Counted from the first letter of the stretch, positions 35,699 to 45,173 are shown. The stretch is 64,000 nucleotides of DNA from an uncultured Erythrobacter sp. (GCA_947501215.1 CANMUS010000003.1:1-64000); one strand, 5' to 3'. The notes: generated from the sequence alone by a model not told the origin. Numbers and translations are program-made.

Positions 35699-36621
35699 GC
35701 GACAAACCCAGCTGGACAGAGCGCCTGTTCGGCGGCTTCCGCAAGACTTCCGAAAAACTGACCAGCAATCTCACGGAAGTGGTCGGCACCGCCAAGCTCG
35801 ACGATGCGACGCTGGACGATGTCGAGGATGCACTGATCCTCTCCGATCTCGGCCCCAGCGCCGCCGCTCGCATCCGCGAAAGGCTGCGCGAGAAGCGCTT
35901 CGGGCTCGAGATCAGCGAGGCCGAGCTCAAGGAAGCCGTCGCCGAGGAAATCGCCGCGATCCTGCGCCCGGTGGCCAAGCCGCTCGAAATCACCGCCTTC
36001 CCGCGCCCGCAGGTGCTCCTGGTGATCGGCGTCAACGGCAGCGGCAAGACAACCACTATCGCGAAGCTCGCTCACCTGTTCCAGGAGGACGATTACGCCG
36101 TCATGCTGGCCGCCGGCGACACCTTCCGCGCCGCCGCGATCGGCCAGCTGCAAACCTGGGCCGATCGCATCGACGTGCCGATCGTGCGCGGCCCCGAAGG
36201 CGGCGATCCCGCCTCGATCGTCTTCGACGCGGTCAAGCAGGCGACCGACATCGGAACCGATGTGCTGATCGTCGACACGGCAGGACGCCTGCAGAACAAG
36301 CGCGAACTGATGGACGAGTTGGCCAAGATCCGCAAAGTTCTCGGTCGTCTCAATCCCGAAGCACCGCATGACGTGGTGCTGGTGCTCGATGCGACCAACG
36401 GCCAGAACGCGCTCAGCCAAATCGACGTCTTCAAAGAGGTCGCGGGCGTGACCGGCCTCGTCATGACCAAGCTGGACGGCACGGCACGCGGCGGCGTGCT
36501 GGTGCAGGCAGCGGAGCAGTACGGCCTGCCGATCCATGCCATCGGTGTCGGCGAGAAGATCGACGATTTGCGGCCCTTCGATCCCGACCTCGTGGCGCGC
36601 GTGATTGCGGGGATGGCGTAG
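35695..36621 (+). CDS. ftsY: Signal recognition particle receptor FtsY
   Basis: A 308-residue SRP-type GTPase with a short N-terminal part instead of the long acidic A domain of enterobacteria. The NG domain has VIGVNGSGKTTTIAKLA (G1), GDTFRAAA, DTAGRLQNK (G3) and TKLDGTARGG (G4/G5 region). It docks ribosome-SRP complexes at the membrane. It is coupled to mtaB by ATGA, and yciB starts three bases after its stop. Confidence 0.97.
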   Translation: MSDKPSWTERLFGGFRKTSEKLTSNLTEVVGTAKLDDATLDDVEDALILSDLGPSAAARIRERLREKRFGLEISEAELKEAVAEEIAAILRPVAKPLEITAFPRPQVLLVIGVNGSGKTTTIAKLAHLFQEDDYAVMLAAGDTFRAAAIGQLQTWADRIDVPIVRGPEGGDPASIVFDAVKQATDIGTDVLIVDTAGRLQNKRELMDELAKIRKVLGRLNPEAPHDVVLVLDATNGQNALSQIDVFKEVAGVTGLVMTKLDGTARGGVLVQAAEQYGLPIHAIGVGEKIDDLRPFDPDLVARVIAGMA

Positions 36622-36624
36622 TCG

Positions 36625-37386
36625 ATGTCCGACGACAATAAATCCGTTCGCCCTGAGCCTGTCGAAGGGCCGCACTTCACTTCGAGCGCTGCGCCCAAAG
36701 AAGAGGACGGGGCTTCGACAAGCTCAGCCCGAACGGAAATTGAGGCGGAAACCAAACCCAAGCCCAAGTCCGGCTGGCTCAACATCCTGGTCGATTACGG
36801 CCCGCTGCTGGTCTTCCTCGGCGTCTACAAGTTCTATCAGCCGCCCGCCGATTCCACCTTCGGCGAGATCGCGGCGGTCATCTACGGCACCATAGCCTTC
36901 ATGATCGCGGCGGTCGTGGCGCTCACCTTCAGCAAGCTCAAGTTCGGCCATGTCAGCCCCATGCTGATCCTCTCGACCGCACTGATCGTGGGATTCGGCG
37001 GCCTGACCATCTGGCTACAGGACGAGCGCTTCATCCAGTTCAAGCCGACCGCGATCTACCTGCTCTTCGGCGTGCTGCTGGTCGGTGGCTGGCTGCGCGG
37101 CAAGGCGTTGCTGCAGATCCTGCTCGAGGCTGCGTTCGAGGGCGTCGACCGCGAAGGCTGGCTCAAGCTTTCGCGCAATTGGGGCTTTTTCTTCTTCGCC
37201 CTCGCCGCGCTGAACGAGGTGCTGGTGCGGGTGATGGACTTCGAAGGCTGGCTCTGGGCCAAGCTGTGGGTGTTCATGCCGCTGAGCTTCCTGTTCACCT
37301 TCACACAAATCCCGATGCTCCTGCGCCACGGCCTCGCGCTGGACGACGCCGACGAGGTAGCCAAGGATGAGCCGCCGACGGCGTAG
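36625..37386 (+). CDS. yciB: YciB/IspZ-family inner-membrane septation protein with repeat-derived N-terminus
   Basis: A 253-residue protein. From about residue 50 it is a typical YciB: GWLNILVDYGPLLVFLGVYK, FGHVSPMLILSTALI, SRNWGFFFFALAALNEVLVR, and six or so helices. Homologues have only a short N-terminal tail; here residues 7-38 are encoded by the 93-bp palindromic element (RPEPVEGPHF then STSSART). The reading frame is preserved. YciB is implicated in cell-envelope synthesis and septation. It is three bases from ftsY, in the same operon. Confidence 0.88.
   Translation: MSDDNKSVRPEPVEGPHFTSSAAPKEEDGASTSSARTEIEAETKPKPKSGWLNILVDYGPLLVFLGVYKFYQPPADSTFGEIAAVIYGTIAFMIAAVVALTFSKLKFGHVSPMLILSTALIVGFGGLTIWLQDERFIQFKPTAIYLLFGVLLVGGWLRGKALLQILLEAAFEGVDREGWLKLSRNWGFFFFALAALNEVLVRVMDFEGWLWAKLWVFMPLSFLFTFTQIPMLLRHGLALDDADEVAKDEPPTA
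36644..36736. repeat. 93-bp composite palindromic element, copy 2, inside yciB
   Basis: Arms CCGTTCGCCCTGAGCCTGTC and its inverted partner CTTCGACAAGCTCAGCCCGA are separated by about 37 bp. It lies wholly within the yciB reading frame. The interior resembles that of the copy at 55636-55728 (both start GGCCGCACTT), so these two are closer to each other than to copy 1. Confidence 0.92.
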
Positions 37387-37434
37387 CGCCCACCTTCTCA
37401 TGGAAACGCGGAGTCCGTTATCCGGATTGCCGCC

Positions 37435-38118
37435 TTACGCGCCCATGAGAAACATGTTGATGGTCAGGCGTCCCTCGCCTGGATCGGCGGACAGATTGGC
37501 GTTTGGCGGAATGACGCCGGAGTGAAGCGACCAGCCGCGATAGAGAATGAACCGGTCGGGCTGCGCTTCGATCTCTCCGATCATTTCGTATCGGTCGTTG
37601 TCGCCATGGTGATAGCCGGAAGACGGTTCGCCTAAGCGATCTTCGGCTCGCACCGCGTCCTCGTATCTTGTCTGACGTTCAGGAGTAATCGCCTCGAAGC
37701 CGGTTGCGCGGTGGCGATAGAAAGCGGTGCCGCCGCTCTCGGGACCGAGCAAATAGTGCATTACCGCGATCAGTCCGGCTTCGGAGCCGTCGTAATGCGG
37801 GCGGCGCTGGCCGGGCGAGAGATCGTCCGCGCGCTTCGTGACGAGCGAAAATGTCGAAGCTTCAAGCTTGATACCCCGTCTGATTCCGAAAACCTTTTGC
37901 AAAACTTCGAACATGAGGCCGCGGCGACGGTCGAGATAAGAGGGATCGGCCCAGGAGCGGATGCCCGGATAGGCCGCACCGCCAGGCTGATATTCAGCTT
38001 TCGTGGCTTGGTCGCGCAGCCTGTCGGCCATCCCGCTGAAGCCGTCGATTACGACCACGGGCTGCCGATCAGAACCGAACTGGTGAACGTCGATCTGCGG
38101 GCGGGCAAGCGTTTGCAT
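37435..38118 (-). CDS. DUF6445-type putative 2OG-Fe(II) oxygenase
   Basis: A 227-residue protein (ATG 38118; ATG 38154 would add 12 residues). Metal-ligand candidates are HYDGSE (HxD), a late LHSG and RLTINMF, the order seen in 2-oxoglutarate/Fe(II) oxygenases. The beginning VVVIDGFSGMADRLRDQA is typical of DUF6445 proteins. The substrate is unknown. It lies convergently with yciB and, on the same strand, directly downstream of kup. Confidence 0.65.
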   Translation of the reverse strand: MQTLARPQIDVHQFGSDRQPVVVIDGFSGMADRLRDQATKAEYQPGGAAYPGIRSWADPSYLDRRRGLMFEVLQKVFGIRRGIKLEASTFSLVTKRADDLSPGQRRPHYDGSEAGLIAVMHYLLGPESGGTAFYRHRATGFEAITPERQTRYEDAVRAEDRLGEPSSGYHHGDNDRYEMIGEIEAQPDRFILYRGWSLHSGVIPPNANLSADPGEGRLTINMFLMGA

Positions 38119-38175
38119 GGCGTCGATGGTCCACGGGCCGACCGCCGATGTCAAACGGTAGGTTTCGCCGGAGAG

Positions 38176-40122
38176 TCAGATCTCGACCTGACTCCCCAAC
38201 TCGACCACACGATTAGTCGGCAGGCGGAAGAAATCCATCGCGGTTGCGGCATTCCGCAGCATCCACGCGAATATCTTCTCGCGCCAGATCGGCATGCCTG
38301 GCTTGTCGCTGGCGAGCAAGGTCTGGCGGCTGAGGAAGAAGCTGGTGTGCATCATGTCGAACTTGCCGCCGCAGCGCTCCATTTCCGTCAGGCCTTCCGG
38401 CACGTTCGTCTCCTGCATGAAGCCGTAATGCAGGATCGCGCGGTAGAACCCGTCGCCGAGGTCGTGGATCTCGCAGCGCTTGTCGCTTTCGACATAAGGG
38501 CTGTCGGCGATCAGCACGGTCAGGATGATGACCCGCTCGTGCAGCACCTTGTTGTGCTTGATGTTGTGCAGCAGCGCGCTGGGGACGCCGGCGGTCTGGC
38601 TGGCCATGAAGATGGCGGTGCCCGGCACGCGCGTGGCGGAGTTCTTGGCGCTCTTGGCAAAGATTTCGATCGGCAGCGCCGTCTCGCTCATCCGCTCCCG
38701 CATCAGCCTGCGCCCTCGCGCCCAGGTGGTGAGCAGTGTAAAGGCGACGAGGCCGACCACCAGCGGGAACCAGCCGCCATCGGGCACCTTCACGAGGTTC
38801 GCGGCAAAATACGCCCCGTCCACAATCAGGAAGAACACCACGATCGGCAGGGCGACCCACCATTTCCACTTCCAGACGCCGACGAACAGCACGCCCATCA
38901 GGATCGTATCGATCGTCACCGCGCCGGTCACAGCGATCCCATAAGCGGCAGCGAGATTGGACGAGGTCTGGAAGGTCAGCACCAGCACGATCACCGCGAC
39001 CATCAGCGCCCAGTTGATTACCGGGATGTAGATCTGCCCGGCCTCGGTCTCGCTGGTGTGGCGGATCGAGAGGCGCGGCATGAAGCCCAATTGCATCGCT
39101 TGGTGGGTAATGCTGAACGCGCCGGAGATAACCGCTTGGCTGGCGATGAAGGTCGCCATGGTCGCGAGGATCACCAGTGGCAGGCGGTACTCTTCGCTCG
39201 CCAGCAGGAAGAACGGGTTGCGGACGACTTCGGCTGCCTGCTCGGGCGGCAGCCCTGCAATCATCGCGCCCTGCCCGAAATAGTTGAGCAAAAGACATGG
39301 CATGACGAAGCCGAACCAGCTGAGGCGCATCGGCCCGCGCCCGAAGTGTCCCATGTCCGAATAAAGCGCTTCGGCCCCGGTCACCGCCAGCACGACCGCG
39401 CCCAGCGCAAGGAAAGCGATCACGCCGTCGGTCACGAAGAACATGACTGCATAGTAGGGATTGAGCGCCCAGAGGATGTCCGGGTTCTGTACGATCTGGT
39501 TAAGCCCCAGCCCGGCAATCACCACGAAATAGACGATCATCACCGGCGCAAAGAGAGCACCGACTTTGGCCGTGCCACGCGCCTGCAGCAGGAACAGTCC
39601 AACCAGCAGCACCAGCGCGATAGGAATCACCAGGGGGTCGAGCCGGTGATCGACCACCGTCAGTCCCTCGACTGCCGACAGGACCGAGATTGCGGGCGTG
39701 ATCATGCTGTCGCCGTAGAAGAGCGAGGTCGCGAATACGCCGAGGAGCACGACCAGCCAAGCGTATTTCGTCTGTCCGATATGGCGGCTGATAAGCGCAA
39801 GCAGGGCGAGGCTGCCGCCCTGCCCCTTATTGTCGGCACGCATCAGGATGGTGACATACTGGATCGCCACGACAACCGTCATCGACCAGAAGATCAGGCT
39901 GACCACGCCCAGCACGTGCATCCGGTCGATGGCGATGCCGACCGACCCGGAGAAGGTCTCGCGGAAAGCATATAGCGGGCTGGTGCCGATGTCGCCGAAG
40001 ACGACGCCGATTGCACCGACTGCCAAGGCCGTGCGCGATGCGCCGCCATGGCCATTACCGTGGCCGCCGGTGGAGGGAGTACCCTCGGGCACCGGGTCCT
40101 GGACGGTTGCGCTATCGCTCAT
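38176..40122 (-). CDS. kup: Kup low-affinity potassium uptake protein
   Basis: A 648-residue KUP/HAK/KT transporter. The signature run [19 protein letters not shown] is at about 36-54, followed by about 12 helices and a cytoplasmic C-terminal domain (after about 460). It takes up potassium with protons. A Gly/His-rich N-terminal tail of about 28 residues is present. Unlike the island antiporters it belongs to the core part. Gene order suggests it is read with the downstream oxygenase. Confidence 0.95.
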   Translation of the reverse strand: MSDSATVQDPVPEGTPSTGGHGNGHGGASRTALAVGAIGVVFGDIGTSPLYAFRETFSGSVGIAIDRMHVLGVVSLIFWSMTVVVAIQYVTILMRADNKGQGGSLALLALISRHIGQTKYAWLVVLLGVFATSLFYGDSMITPAISVLSAVEGLTVVDHRLDPLVIPIALVLLVGLFLLQARGTAKVGALFAPVMIVYFVVIAGLGLNQIVQNPDILWALNPYYAVMFFVTDGVIAFLALGAVVLAVTGAEALYSDMGHFGRGPMRLSWFGFVMPCLLLNYFGQGAMIAGLPPEQAAEVVRNPFFLLASEEYRLPLVILATMATFIASQAVISGAFSITHQAMQLGFMPRLSIRHTSETEAGQIYIPVINWALMVAVIVLVLTFQTSSNLAAAYGIAVTGAVTIDTILMGVLFVGVWKWKWWVALPIVVFFLIVDGAYFAANLVKVPDGGWFPLVVGLVAFTLLTTWARGRRLMRERMSETALPIEIFAKSAKNSATRVPGTAIFMASQTAGVPSALLHNIKHNKVLHERVIILTVLIADSPYVESDKRCEIHDLGDGFYRAILHYGFMQETNVPEGLTEMERCGGKFDMMHTSFFLSRQTLLASDKPGMPIWREKIFAWMLRNAATAMDFFRLPTNRVVELGSQVEI

Positions 40123-40241
40123 GAGGAAAAGATGTCCGGCCGCATTGCGTCATTCGCCTGAATGGCAGGGCACTGCCCTGCGCAGGGCGCGCCGATTAGC
40201 AGCAAGACTGCCCGCCCGCAACACGATGCCGTGTGGCTGTT

Positions 40242-40898
40242 TCATTCGGCTGCTTCGGCTTCTACGGCAGCGTCTGAGGCACCAAGCAAGCTGTCCAGCC
40301 GCGCGATACGGTCGGCAAGAAGCGGGCGCCAGTCCGCGTTTTCCGGTGCATCTACCAACAATTCCACCCAGAGTTCGCGCGTGCGCTGCGGATCCCCGGC
40401 ACGAAGCCAGGCGAGTCCGAGGAAGTAGGTTGGCGCGGGGTTGCCGCGCGCGACCGCGTCGGCACGTTCGTAGGCGTTGAGAGCTGCGGGCGTCAGCTGA
40501 CCCTCGGCATGCTCGACCAGCGAGTTGCCCAAGGCCAGCCAGGCTTCGGAATCGTTCGGGTTCTCGGCGAGCGCATTGCTCAGGAAACGCGCCGATTGGT
40601 CGAACTGGCCGCGGCGCGCGAAGGCGTCTGCGGTGACGACGAAGCGGGACGGCAGCACGCCCTCGGCATAGAATTCGCGCCGGGCCTGCACCATGGCCTC
40701 GCCCGATTGCGCGGCTTCGCCCCCGGTCGCGGCACGAGGCGCGCCCGCCTGCCCGGGCGAACCCTGGATCGCATAGCCGGCAAGACCGAAAAGCAGCGCG
40801 GCCCCGAATAGCGCCCAAACGCTGCGCGGCAGCTTCAGCAGCAAGATGGCCCCGACGAAGGTCAACAGCGCCAGCAGGAGGATCGGCAACCAACTCAC
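40242..40898 (-). CDS. ccmI: Cytochrome c biogenesis protein CcmI/CycH, TPR type
   Basis: A 218-residue protein with GTG start (40898) overlapping the ccmH stop. Two hydrophobic segments (about 3-20 and 25-43) are followed by a TPR region (DAFARRGQFDQSARFLSNAL, EAWLALGNSLVEHAEG). It presents apocytochrome c to the ligation machinery. It is the last gene of the operon; a gap of about 120 bp separates it from kup. Confidence 0.82.
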   Translation of the reverse strand: MSWLPILLLALLTFVGAILLLKLPRSVWALFGAALLFGLAGYAIQGSPGQAGAPRAATGGEAAQSGEAMVQARREFYAEGVLPSRFVVTADAFARRGQFDQSARFLSNALAENPNDSEAWLALGNSLVEHAEGQLTPAALNAYERADAVARGNPAPTYFLGLAWLRAGDPQRTRELWVELLVDAPENADWRPLLADRIARLDSLLGASDAAVEAEAAE

Positions 40899-41374
40899 GA
40901 TTGGCGCCTCCGCAGGCGGCCCGCCAGCACCACAGCCGCGATCAGGACCAGCAACGCCGGGATCGCGAACAGCGGCCAGGTCACCGCGCTCACCTCGGGC
41001 CGATAGCTGACATAGTCGCCGTAACGCTGGACCAGCCACGCGCGGACCGCCTCGGGATCTTCGCCCGCAGCGATACGGATGCGGACCTGGTGCCGCATGT
41101 CGCCCGCCATCGGCGCATCGCTATCCGCAATGGATTGCGACTGGCACTTGAGGCAGCGCAGCGTCTCCATCAGGTCCTGCGCGGCGGCCTCCTGCGCCGG
41201 GTCGTCGAGCTGGCGATAGGCGAAGGGCGCGGGCGGCATGCTGTCCTGCGCGGCAAGCGGCAACGCGAGACTCAGAAAAATAGCCGTCATCCCAGCGAAA
41301 GCTGGGATCGCTTTCAACCGAGCGCGACACCGATAGCGACCCCAGCTTTTGCTGGGGTGACGACGTTCGCTCAT
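40895..41374 (-). CDS. ccmH: Cytochrome c biogenesis protein CcmH, with repeat-derived signal region
   Basis: A 159-residue protein read from ATG 41374, overlapping the ccmG stop (ATGA). The redox motif is LRCLKCQSQ (CxxC), followed by the three-helix region and a C-terminal membrane helix. It reduces apocytochrome c for haem ligation. The N-terminus is unusual: residues 5-30 come from a palindromic element (RRHPSKSWGRY and IPAFAGMT), and the hydrophobic signal segment (AIFLSLALPLAAQ) begins right after it. Processing could still occur at PLAAQ. Confidence 0.88.
   Translation of the reverse strand: MSERRHPSKSWGRYRCRARLKAIPAFAGMTAIFLSLALPLAAQDSMPPAPFAYRQLDDPAQEAAAQDLMETLRCLKCQSQSIADSDAPMAGDMRHQVRIRIAAGEDPEAVRAWLVQRYGDYVSYRPEVSAVTWPLFAIPALLVLIAAVVLAGRLRRRQS
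41286..41363. repeat. Second palindrome family (about 78 bp), inside ccmH
   Basis: Inverted arms GTCATCCCAGCGAAAGCTGG and CCCCAGCTTTTGCTGGGGTG around about 30 bp of spacer; each arm is itself a dyad (CCAGCnnnnGCTGG). It lies in the first 30 codons of ccmH. The span is close to 78 bp, which keeps the frame. Only one copy is in this window. Confidence 0.85.
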
Positions 41375-41895
41375 CGCGCCTTCTCCAGTTCGGCCAGCAG
41401 CGTCGGCACGTCGCTTTCGCGAATGTCGCCGAGGTGCTGGTAGCGGATGATGCCCCGGCCATCGATCACGAAAGTCTCGGGCACACCCGACGAGCCGATG
41501 GCAAGCTGCACCTCCGACAGATCGTCGCGTGCGATTCGCGTGTAGGGATTGCCATGCTGCGCCAGGAAACGCGCCACATCCTCGGGCCGGTCGCGGATCG
41601 CGATGCCGACGATGGGCACACCCGCCTCCTTCAACCGCTCCAGCTGCGGCGCTTCGGCAATGCACGGCAGGCACCAGCTGGCCCAGATGTTGAGCAGTCG
41701 CGGCGTACCGTCCTTGAAATCAGTGGTCGCGGCGCCACTCGCGCCCTCGGTCGCGGGCGGAAGGTCGAAATAGGGCAGCGCCTCGCCGATCATTCCGCTC
41801 TCGACGAAATCGTCTTTCGGCTGGGTCAGCTGGTAGGCTGCCAGGCCAAGGAAACCTGCAAACAGAAACAGCGGAAGCCACACGCGCCAGCTCAT
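41371..41895 (-). CDS. ccmG: Thiol:disulfide interchange protein DsbE/CcmG
   Basis: A 174-residue periplasmic thioredoxin-like protein anchored by one N-terminal helix (6-22). The redox site is WASWCLPC (Cys75, Cys78), and a cis-Pro run GVPETFVID follows. It keeps the CxxCH of apocytochromes reduced. It overlaps ccmF and ccmH by ATGA-type junctions. Confidence 0.95.
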   Translation of the reverse strand: MSWRVWLPLFLFAGFLGLAAYQLTQPKDDFVESGMIGEALPYFDLPPATEGASGAATTDFKDGTPRLLNIWASWCLPCIAEAPQLERLKEAGVPIVGIAIRDRPEDVARFLAQHGNPYTRIARDDLSEVQLAIGSSGVPETFVIDGRGIIRYQHLGDIRESDVPTLLAELEKAR

Positions 41896-43847
41896 GCTAT
41901 CGCCTCCGTTTCCGCGCGCCGCTCGACGATCCGCCGTGCGATGCGCCGCCGACGAAAATCGGCGATCACGCGACCGACAAGCGCCAGCGCGCCGCCCAGC
42001 GCGACCAGCAGGCCGCCGTACCATATCAGCGTGACGAGCGGCTTCCACCACAACCGCAGCTGCCAGCGCCCGTCCGGCGTGCGATCGCCGATGACGGCGT
42101 AAAGCTGGCCGTTCCACCGCGTCGACAGCGCGCTCTCGGTCGTTTCCTGCGGCGGTGCCCAGAACCGCCGCGCCTGCGGGGTGAGCATGACCGGCTCGCC
42201 GCCGTCATAGCTCGCGCTTAGGCGGCCCTCGATGGCCGTCCAGTTGGGGCCGGCGACCGGCATCACCTCGCTCAGGGTCACAACCCAGGGGCCGACCTGC
42301 GTACTTTGCCCAGCCTCGACTGCCGCAAGCCGCTCCTTCGAAAAAGCGCTCTCGCTCGCCATGCCGATCAGGGCCACGGCGATACCGAAATGGGCGACGA
42401 TCATACCCCACGTGGCTAGCGGCACGCGCTTCAGATTGCGGCCCCGCAGCGGAAGGAAGCTGGCCACGCCAAGTCCGATCCCGAGCGCCAGCCCCAGCAA
42501 AGGCAGAATCGCGACGCCGGTGACGAGGCCGAAGAATATCAGCGATACGAGCACGAGAGCGGCGAACAGCGCCAGTTCTGGCCTGATGCGCTCCAGACGG
42601 TCTTGCCGCCAGCGCAGCAGCGGCCCGACGGCCATGACCACCAGCATAGGCACCGCAAAAATCGCCGAGACCGGATTGAAATAGGGCGGCCCAACGGACA
42701 CCCGCACGTCGAAGGCTTCGGTCAGCAACGGGTAGAGCGTGCCGAGCAGCACGATCGCAAGGATGGCACTCAGCATTACATTGTTGAACACCAGCGCGCC
42801 TTCGCGGCTGGTCGCAGTGAACCGCTGGCCCTCATTAATAGTGCTGGCGCGCAGGGCGAACAGCAACAGCGCGCCGCCGATGAACAGGCCCAGCAGCACG
42901 AGGATGAAGCTCCCCCGTTCCGGATCGACGGCGAAGGCGTGGACGCTGGTAAGGATGCCGGATCGCACGAGGAACGTCCCCACCATGCTCATGGAAAATG
43001 CGACCACACCGAGCATGATCGTCCAGACCCGCAAAGCATCGCGGCTGGCGAGGACGCTGGTCGAATGAAGCAGGGCCGTCGCGGCCAGCCAAGGCATAAG
43101 CGAGGCATTCTCGACCGGATCCCAGAACCAGTATCCGCCCCAGCCGAGTTCGTAATAGGCCCAATAGGACCCGGCTACGATTCCGAGCGTCAAGAACACC
43201 CAGGCGCCCAGCACCCAGGGCCGCATGGCGCTGGCAAAGTCCGGGGTCACCTGCCGCGTCAGCAGCGCGCCGACGGCGAAGCTGAAGGCGACCGAGAGGC
43301 CGACATAGCCCATGTAAAGCGTCGGCGGATGGAAGGCGAGGCCGAGGTCCTGCAGCAGCGGATTGAGGCCAAGGCCCTCCGGCGCAGGCACCGGCAAGCG
43401 CTCGAACGGATTGGAGCTCAGGATCAGGAAGGCATAAAAGCCCAGCGAGACGAGCCCTTGTGCCGCGAGCGTCGCCTGCATCGTGCGCTCCGGCAGGCGC
43501 TTCTCTGCAAGCGCGATGAGCCCGCCCGAGAGCGACATCACCGTCACCCACAACAGCATGGAGCCTTCGTGGTTGCCCCACGCACCGGACAGCTTGAACA
43601 CCAGCGGCTTTAATGAATGGGAGTTGGCCGCAACCAGCTTCACCGAGAGGTCGGTGATGGCGAACAGCCACAGCAGCATGGCGAAAGCGATGCTGGCGAG
43701 CGCGGCCTGCACGACCGCACTCGGCCTTACCAACCTGGCGATCTCGCTCCCCTCGCCGGCGCGAACGGCCAGGAAACCGGCAACCATCTGAAGCGCGGCA
43801 AGCGCGGCGGCGAACCACAGCGCGGCGTGACCGAGTTCGGCGATCAT
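41892..43847 (-). CDS. ccmF: Haem lyase CcmF
   Basis: A 651-residue polytopic protein with about 14-15 helices and the WWD haem-handling run GWGGYWFWDPVENASLMPWL near 235-254. It ligates haem from CcmE to apocytochrome c. Its start overlaps the ccmE stop and its stop overlaps the ccmG start. Confidence 0.96.
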   Translation of the reverse strand: MIAELGHAALWFAAALAALQMVAGFLAVRAGEGSEIARLVRPSAVVQAALASIAFAMLLWLFAITDLSVKLVAANSHSLKPLVFKLSGAWGNHEGSMLLWVTVMSLSGGLIALAEKRLPERTMQATLAAQGLVSLGFYAFLILSSNPFERLPVPAPEGLGLNPLLQDLGLAFHPPTLYMGYVGLSVAFSFAVGALLTRQVTPDFASAMRPWVLGAWVFLTLGIVAGSYWAYYELGWGGYWFWDPVENASLMPWLAATALLHSTSVLASRDALRVWTIMLGVVAFSMSMVGTFLVRSGILTSVHAFAVDPERGSFILVLLGLFIGGALLLFALRASTINEGQRFTATSREGALVFNNVMLSAILAIVLLGTLYPLLTEAFDVRVSVGPPYFNPVSAIFAVPMLVVMAVGPLLRWRQDRLERIRPELALFAALVLVSLIFFGLVTGVAILPLLGLALGIGLGVASFLPLRGRNLKRVPLATWGMIVAHFGIAVALIGMASESAFSKERLAAVEAGQSTQVGPWVVTLSEVMPVAGPNWTAIEGRLSASYDGGEPVMLTPQARRFWAPPQETTESALSTRWNGQLYAVIGDRTPDGRWQLRLWWKPLVTLIWYGGLLVALGGALALVGRVIADFRRRRIARRIVERRAETEAIA

Positions 43848-44314
43848 TCGATGCCGACCGTCGTCTCTTCGGCCATCTTCGCGGCCTGCATCTGGCTCAT
43901 GCCCTCAAGTTCCTTGGGAACGTAATTCTCGTCATGCTTGGCGAGCAGATTGTCGGCCACGAAAGTGCCGTCAGGTGCAAGCCGACCTTCGGCCACGACG
44001 CCGGAGCCCTCGACGAACAGGTCGGGGGCGATGCCGCTGAAGCGTACCGGGATGCGCGAGCCATCGTTACCGGTAACGGCAAAGCGCAAGGTCACACCAT
44101 CGTTATCCGTCGTGAGCGAACCCTGTTCGACCATCCCGCCCAGTCTCACGGCTTGGCCTACGGCGGGCGGATCGGCCTGCATCTGCTCCGGCAAGTAGAA
44201 ATAGTTCGCCTGATTGCGCAGCGCATAGGCCGCGAGCAGCCCCGCGCCGATTAGCGCCACGAGAGCCAGGACCACGAGGATCAACCGCTGATGCTTGGGT
44301 TTGAGCGCGCTCAT
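43844..44314 (-). CDS. ccmE: Haem chaperone CcmE
   Basis: A 156-residue haem chaperone. An N-terminal anchor (about 11-29) is followed by the OB-fold domain and the haem-binding HDENYVP motif with His127 and Tyr131. It shuttles haem from CcmC to CcmF. Start ATG 44314 overlaps the ccmD stop (ATGA). Confidence 0.96.
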   Translation of the reverse strand: MSALKPKHQRLILVVLALVALIGAGLLAAYALRNQANYFYLPEQMQADPPAVGQAVRLGGMVEQGSLTTDNDGVTLRFAVTGNDGSRIPVRFSGIAPDLFVEGSGVVAEGRLAPDGTFVADNLLAKHDENYVPKELEGMSQMQAAKMAEETTVGIE

Positions 44315-44451
44315 TTCCGCCGACTCTCCGCGCGGCGGCGCTCGGCCCGCTTCATATCGACCCACGCCCAGGCGATCATCGCCAGCGTGCCGACGACGCC
44401 CACCGCATAAGCAGCGAGCACGAAATCCCATTGGTCGAGCGCTTCGCGCAT
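44311..44451 (-). CDS. ccmD: Haem exporter subunit CcmD
   Basis: A 46-residue single-span protein: MREALDQWDFVLAAYAVGVV, then a helix to about residue 32 and a basic C-terminal tail (KRAERRRAESRRK). It matches CcmD in size, topology and position between ccmC and ccmE, and helps release haem-loaded CcmE. ATG 44451 overlaps the ccmC stop (TGATG); ATG 44454 is an equal alternative. Confidence 0.93.
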   Translation of the reverse strand: MREALDQWDFVLAAYAVGVVGTLAMIAWAWVDMKRAERRRAESRRK

Positions 44452-45173
44452 CATACAGCCTCGCTCGCCCGGCGGCGAAGGCGCGCCTCGGCCTGAATGT
44501 CGGCCAGCAGCGCTCGCATGCGTGCCAGCACGATCCCGCCGAAAATCAGCGAGAAGCCGACGACTGCGACCAGCAGGGGCGCAAGGTATTCACCGTCGAT
44601 CGCGCTATTGCCCATCGTGATGCTTGGCGGCTGGTGCAACGAGTTCCACCAGACGACGCTGCGATTGATGATAGGGATGTTGATCGCGCCCACGAGTCCG
44701 AAGATCGCCGGGATGCGGGCGCTCACTCCCTCACGGGCAGCGGCTTGCGCCAGCGCGATATATGCGGCGTAGAGGAAGGATAGCACCAGCATGCTGGTCA
44801 GCCTGCCGTCCCATACCCACCACGTCCCCCAGGTCGGGCGACCCCAGATCGAGCCGGTGACGAGGCAGATCAGCGTGAAGACAAGGCCGGGAACTGCCGC
44901 TGCGCGGGCAGCAAGTGCCGCGAGCGGGTGCCGCCAGACGAGGTATACTAGGCTAGAGATAGCAATTGCGGTCCATCCTCCCATACCTAGCCATGCTGCG
45001 GGCACGTGCAGGAACAGGATGCGCACCGTCTCGCCCATCAGGCGGTCGGGCGAAACCTGGGTCAGCCCCCACCATAGCGCGCCCGCGCTCAGCACGAGCC
45101 CGGCCATTAGCAACAGCGGCGTCAGCCAGCTGGCGAGCGTTAAGAACCGTTTGGGATTGGCGAAGCCGTGCAT
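44451..45173 (-). CDS. ccmC: Haem transporter CcmC
   Basis: A 240-residue six-helix membrane protein with the WWD run GTWWVWDGRLTSMLVL near 120-135 and flanking His (ILFLHVPAAW). It loads haem onto CcmE. First gene of the ccmC-D-E-F-G-H-I operon. The ATPase and permease genes ccmA and ccmB are not in the window. Confidence 0.96.
   Translation of the reverse strand: MHGFANPKRFLTLASWLTPLLLMAGLVLSAGALWWGLTQVSPDRLMGETVRILFLHVPAAWLGMGGWTAIAISSLVYLVWRHPLAALAARAAAVPGLVFTLICLVTGSIWGRPTWGTWWVWDGRLTSMLVLSFLYAAYIALAQAAAREGVSARIPAIFGLVGAINIPIINRSVVWWNSLHQPPSITMGNSAIDGEYLAPLLVAVVGFSLIFGGIVLARMRALLADIQAEARLRRRASEAV

Noticed and set aside
37711..39975. 754-codon plus-strand frame opposite kup
   Set aside because: It is His/Asp/Arg-rich and repetitive, as expected from the reverse of a membrane-protein gene; kup is certain.
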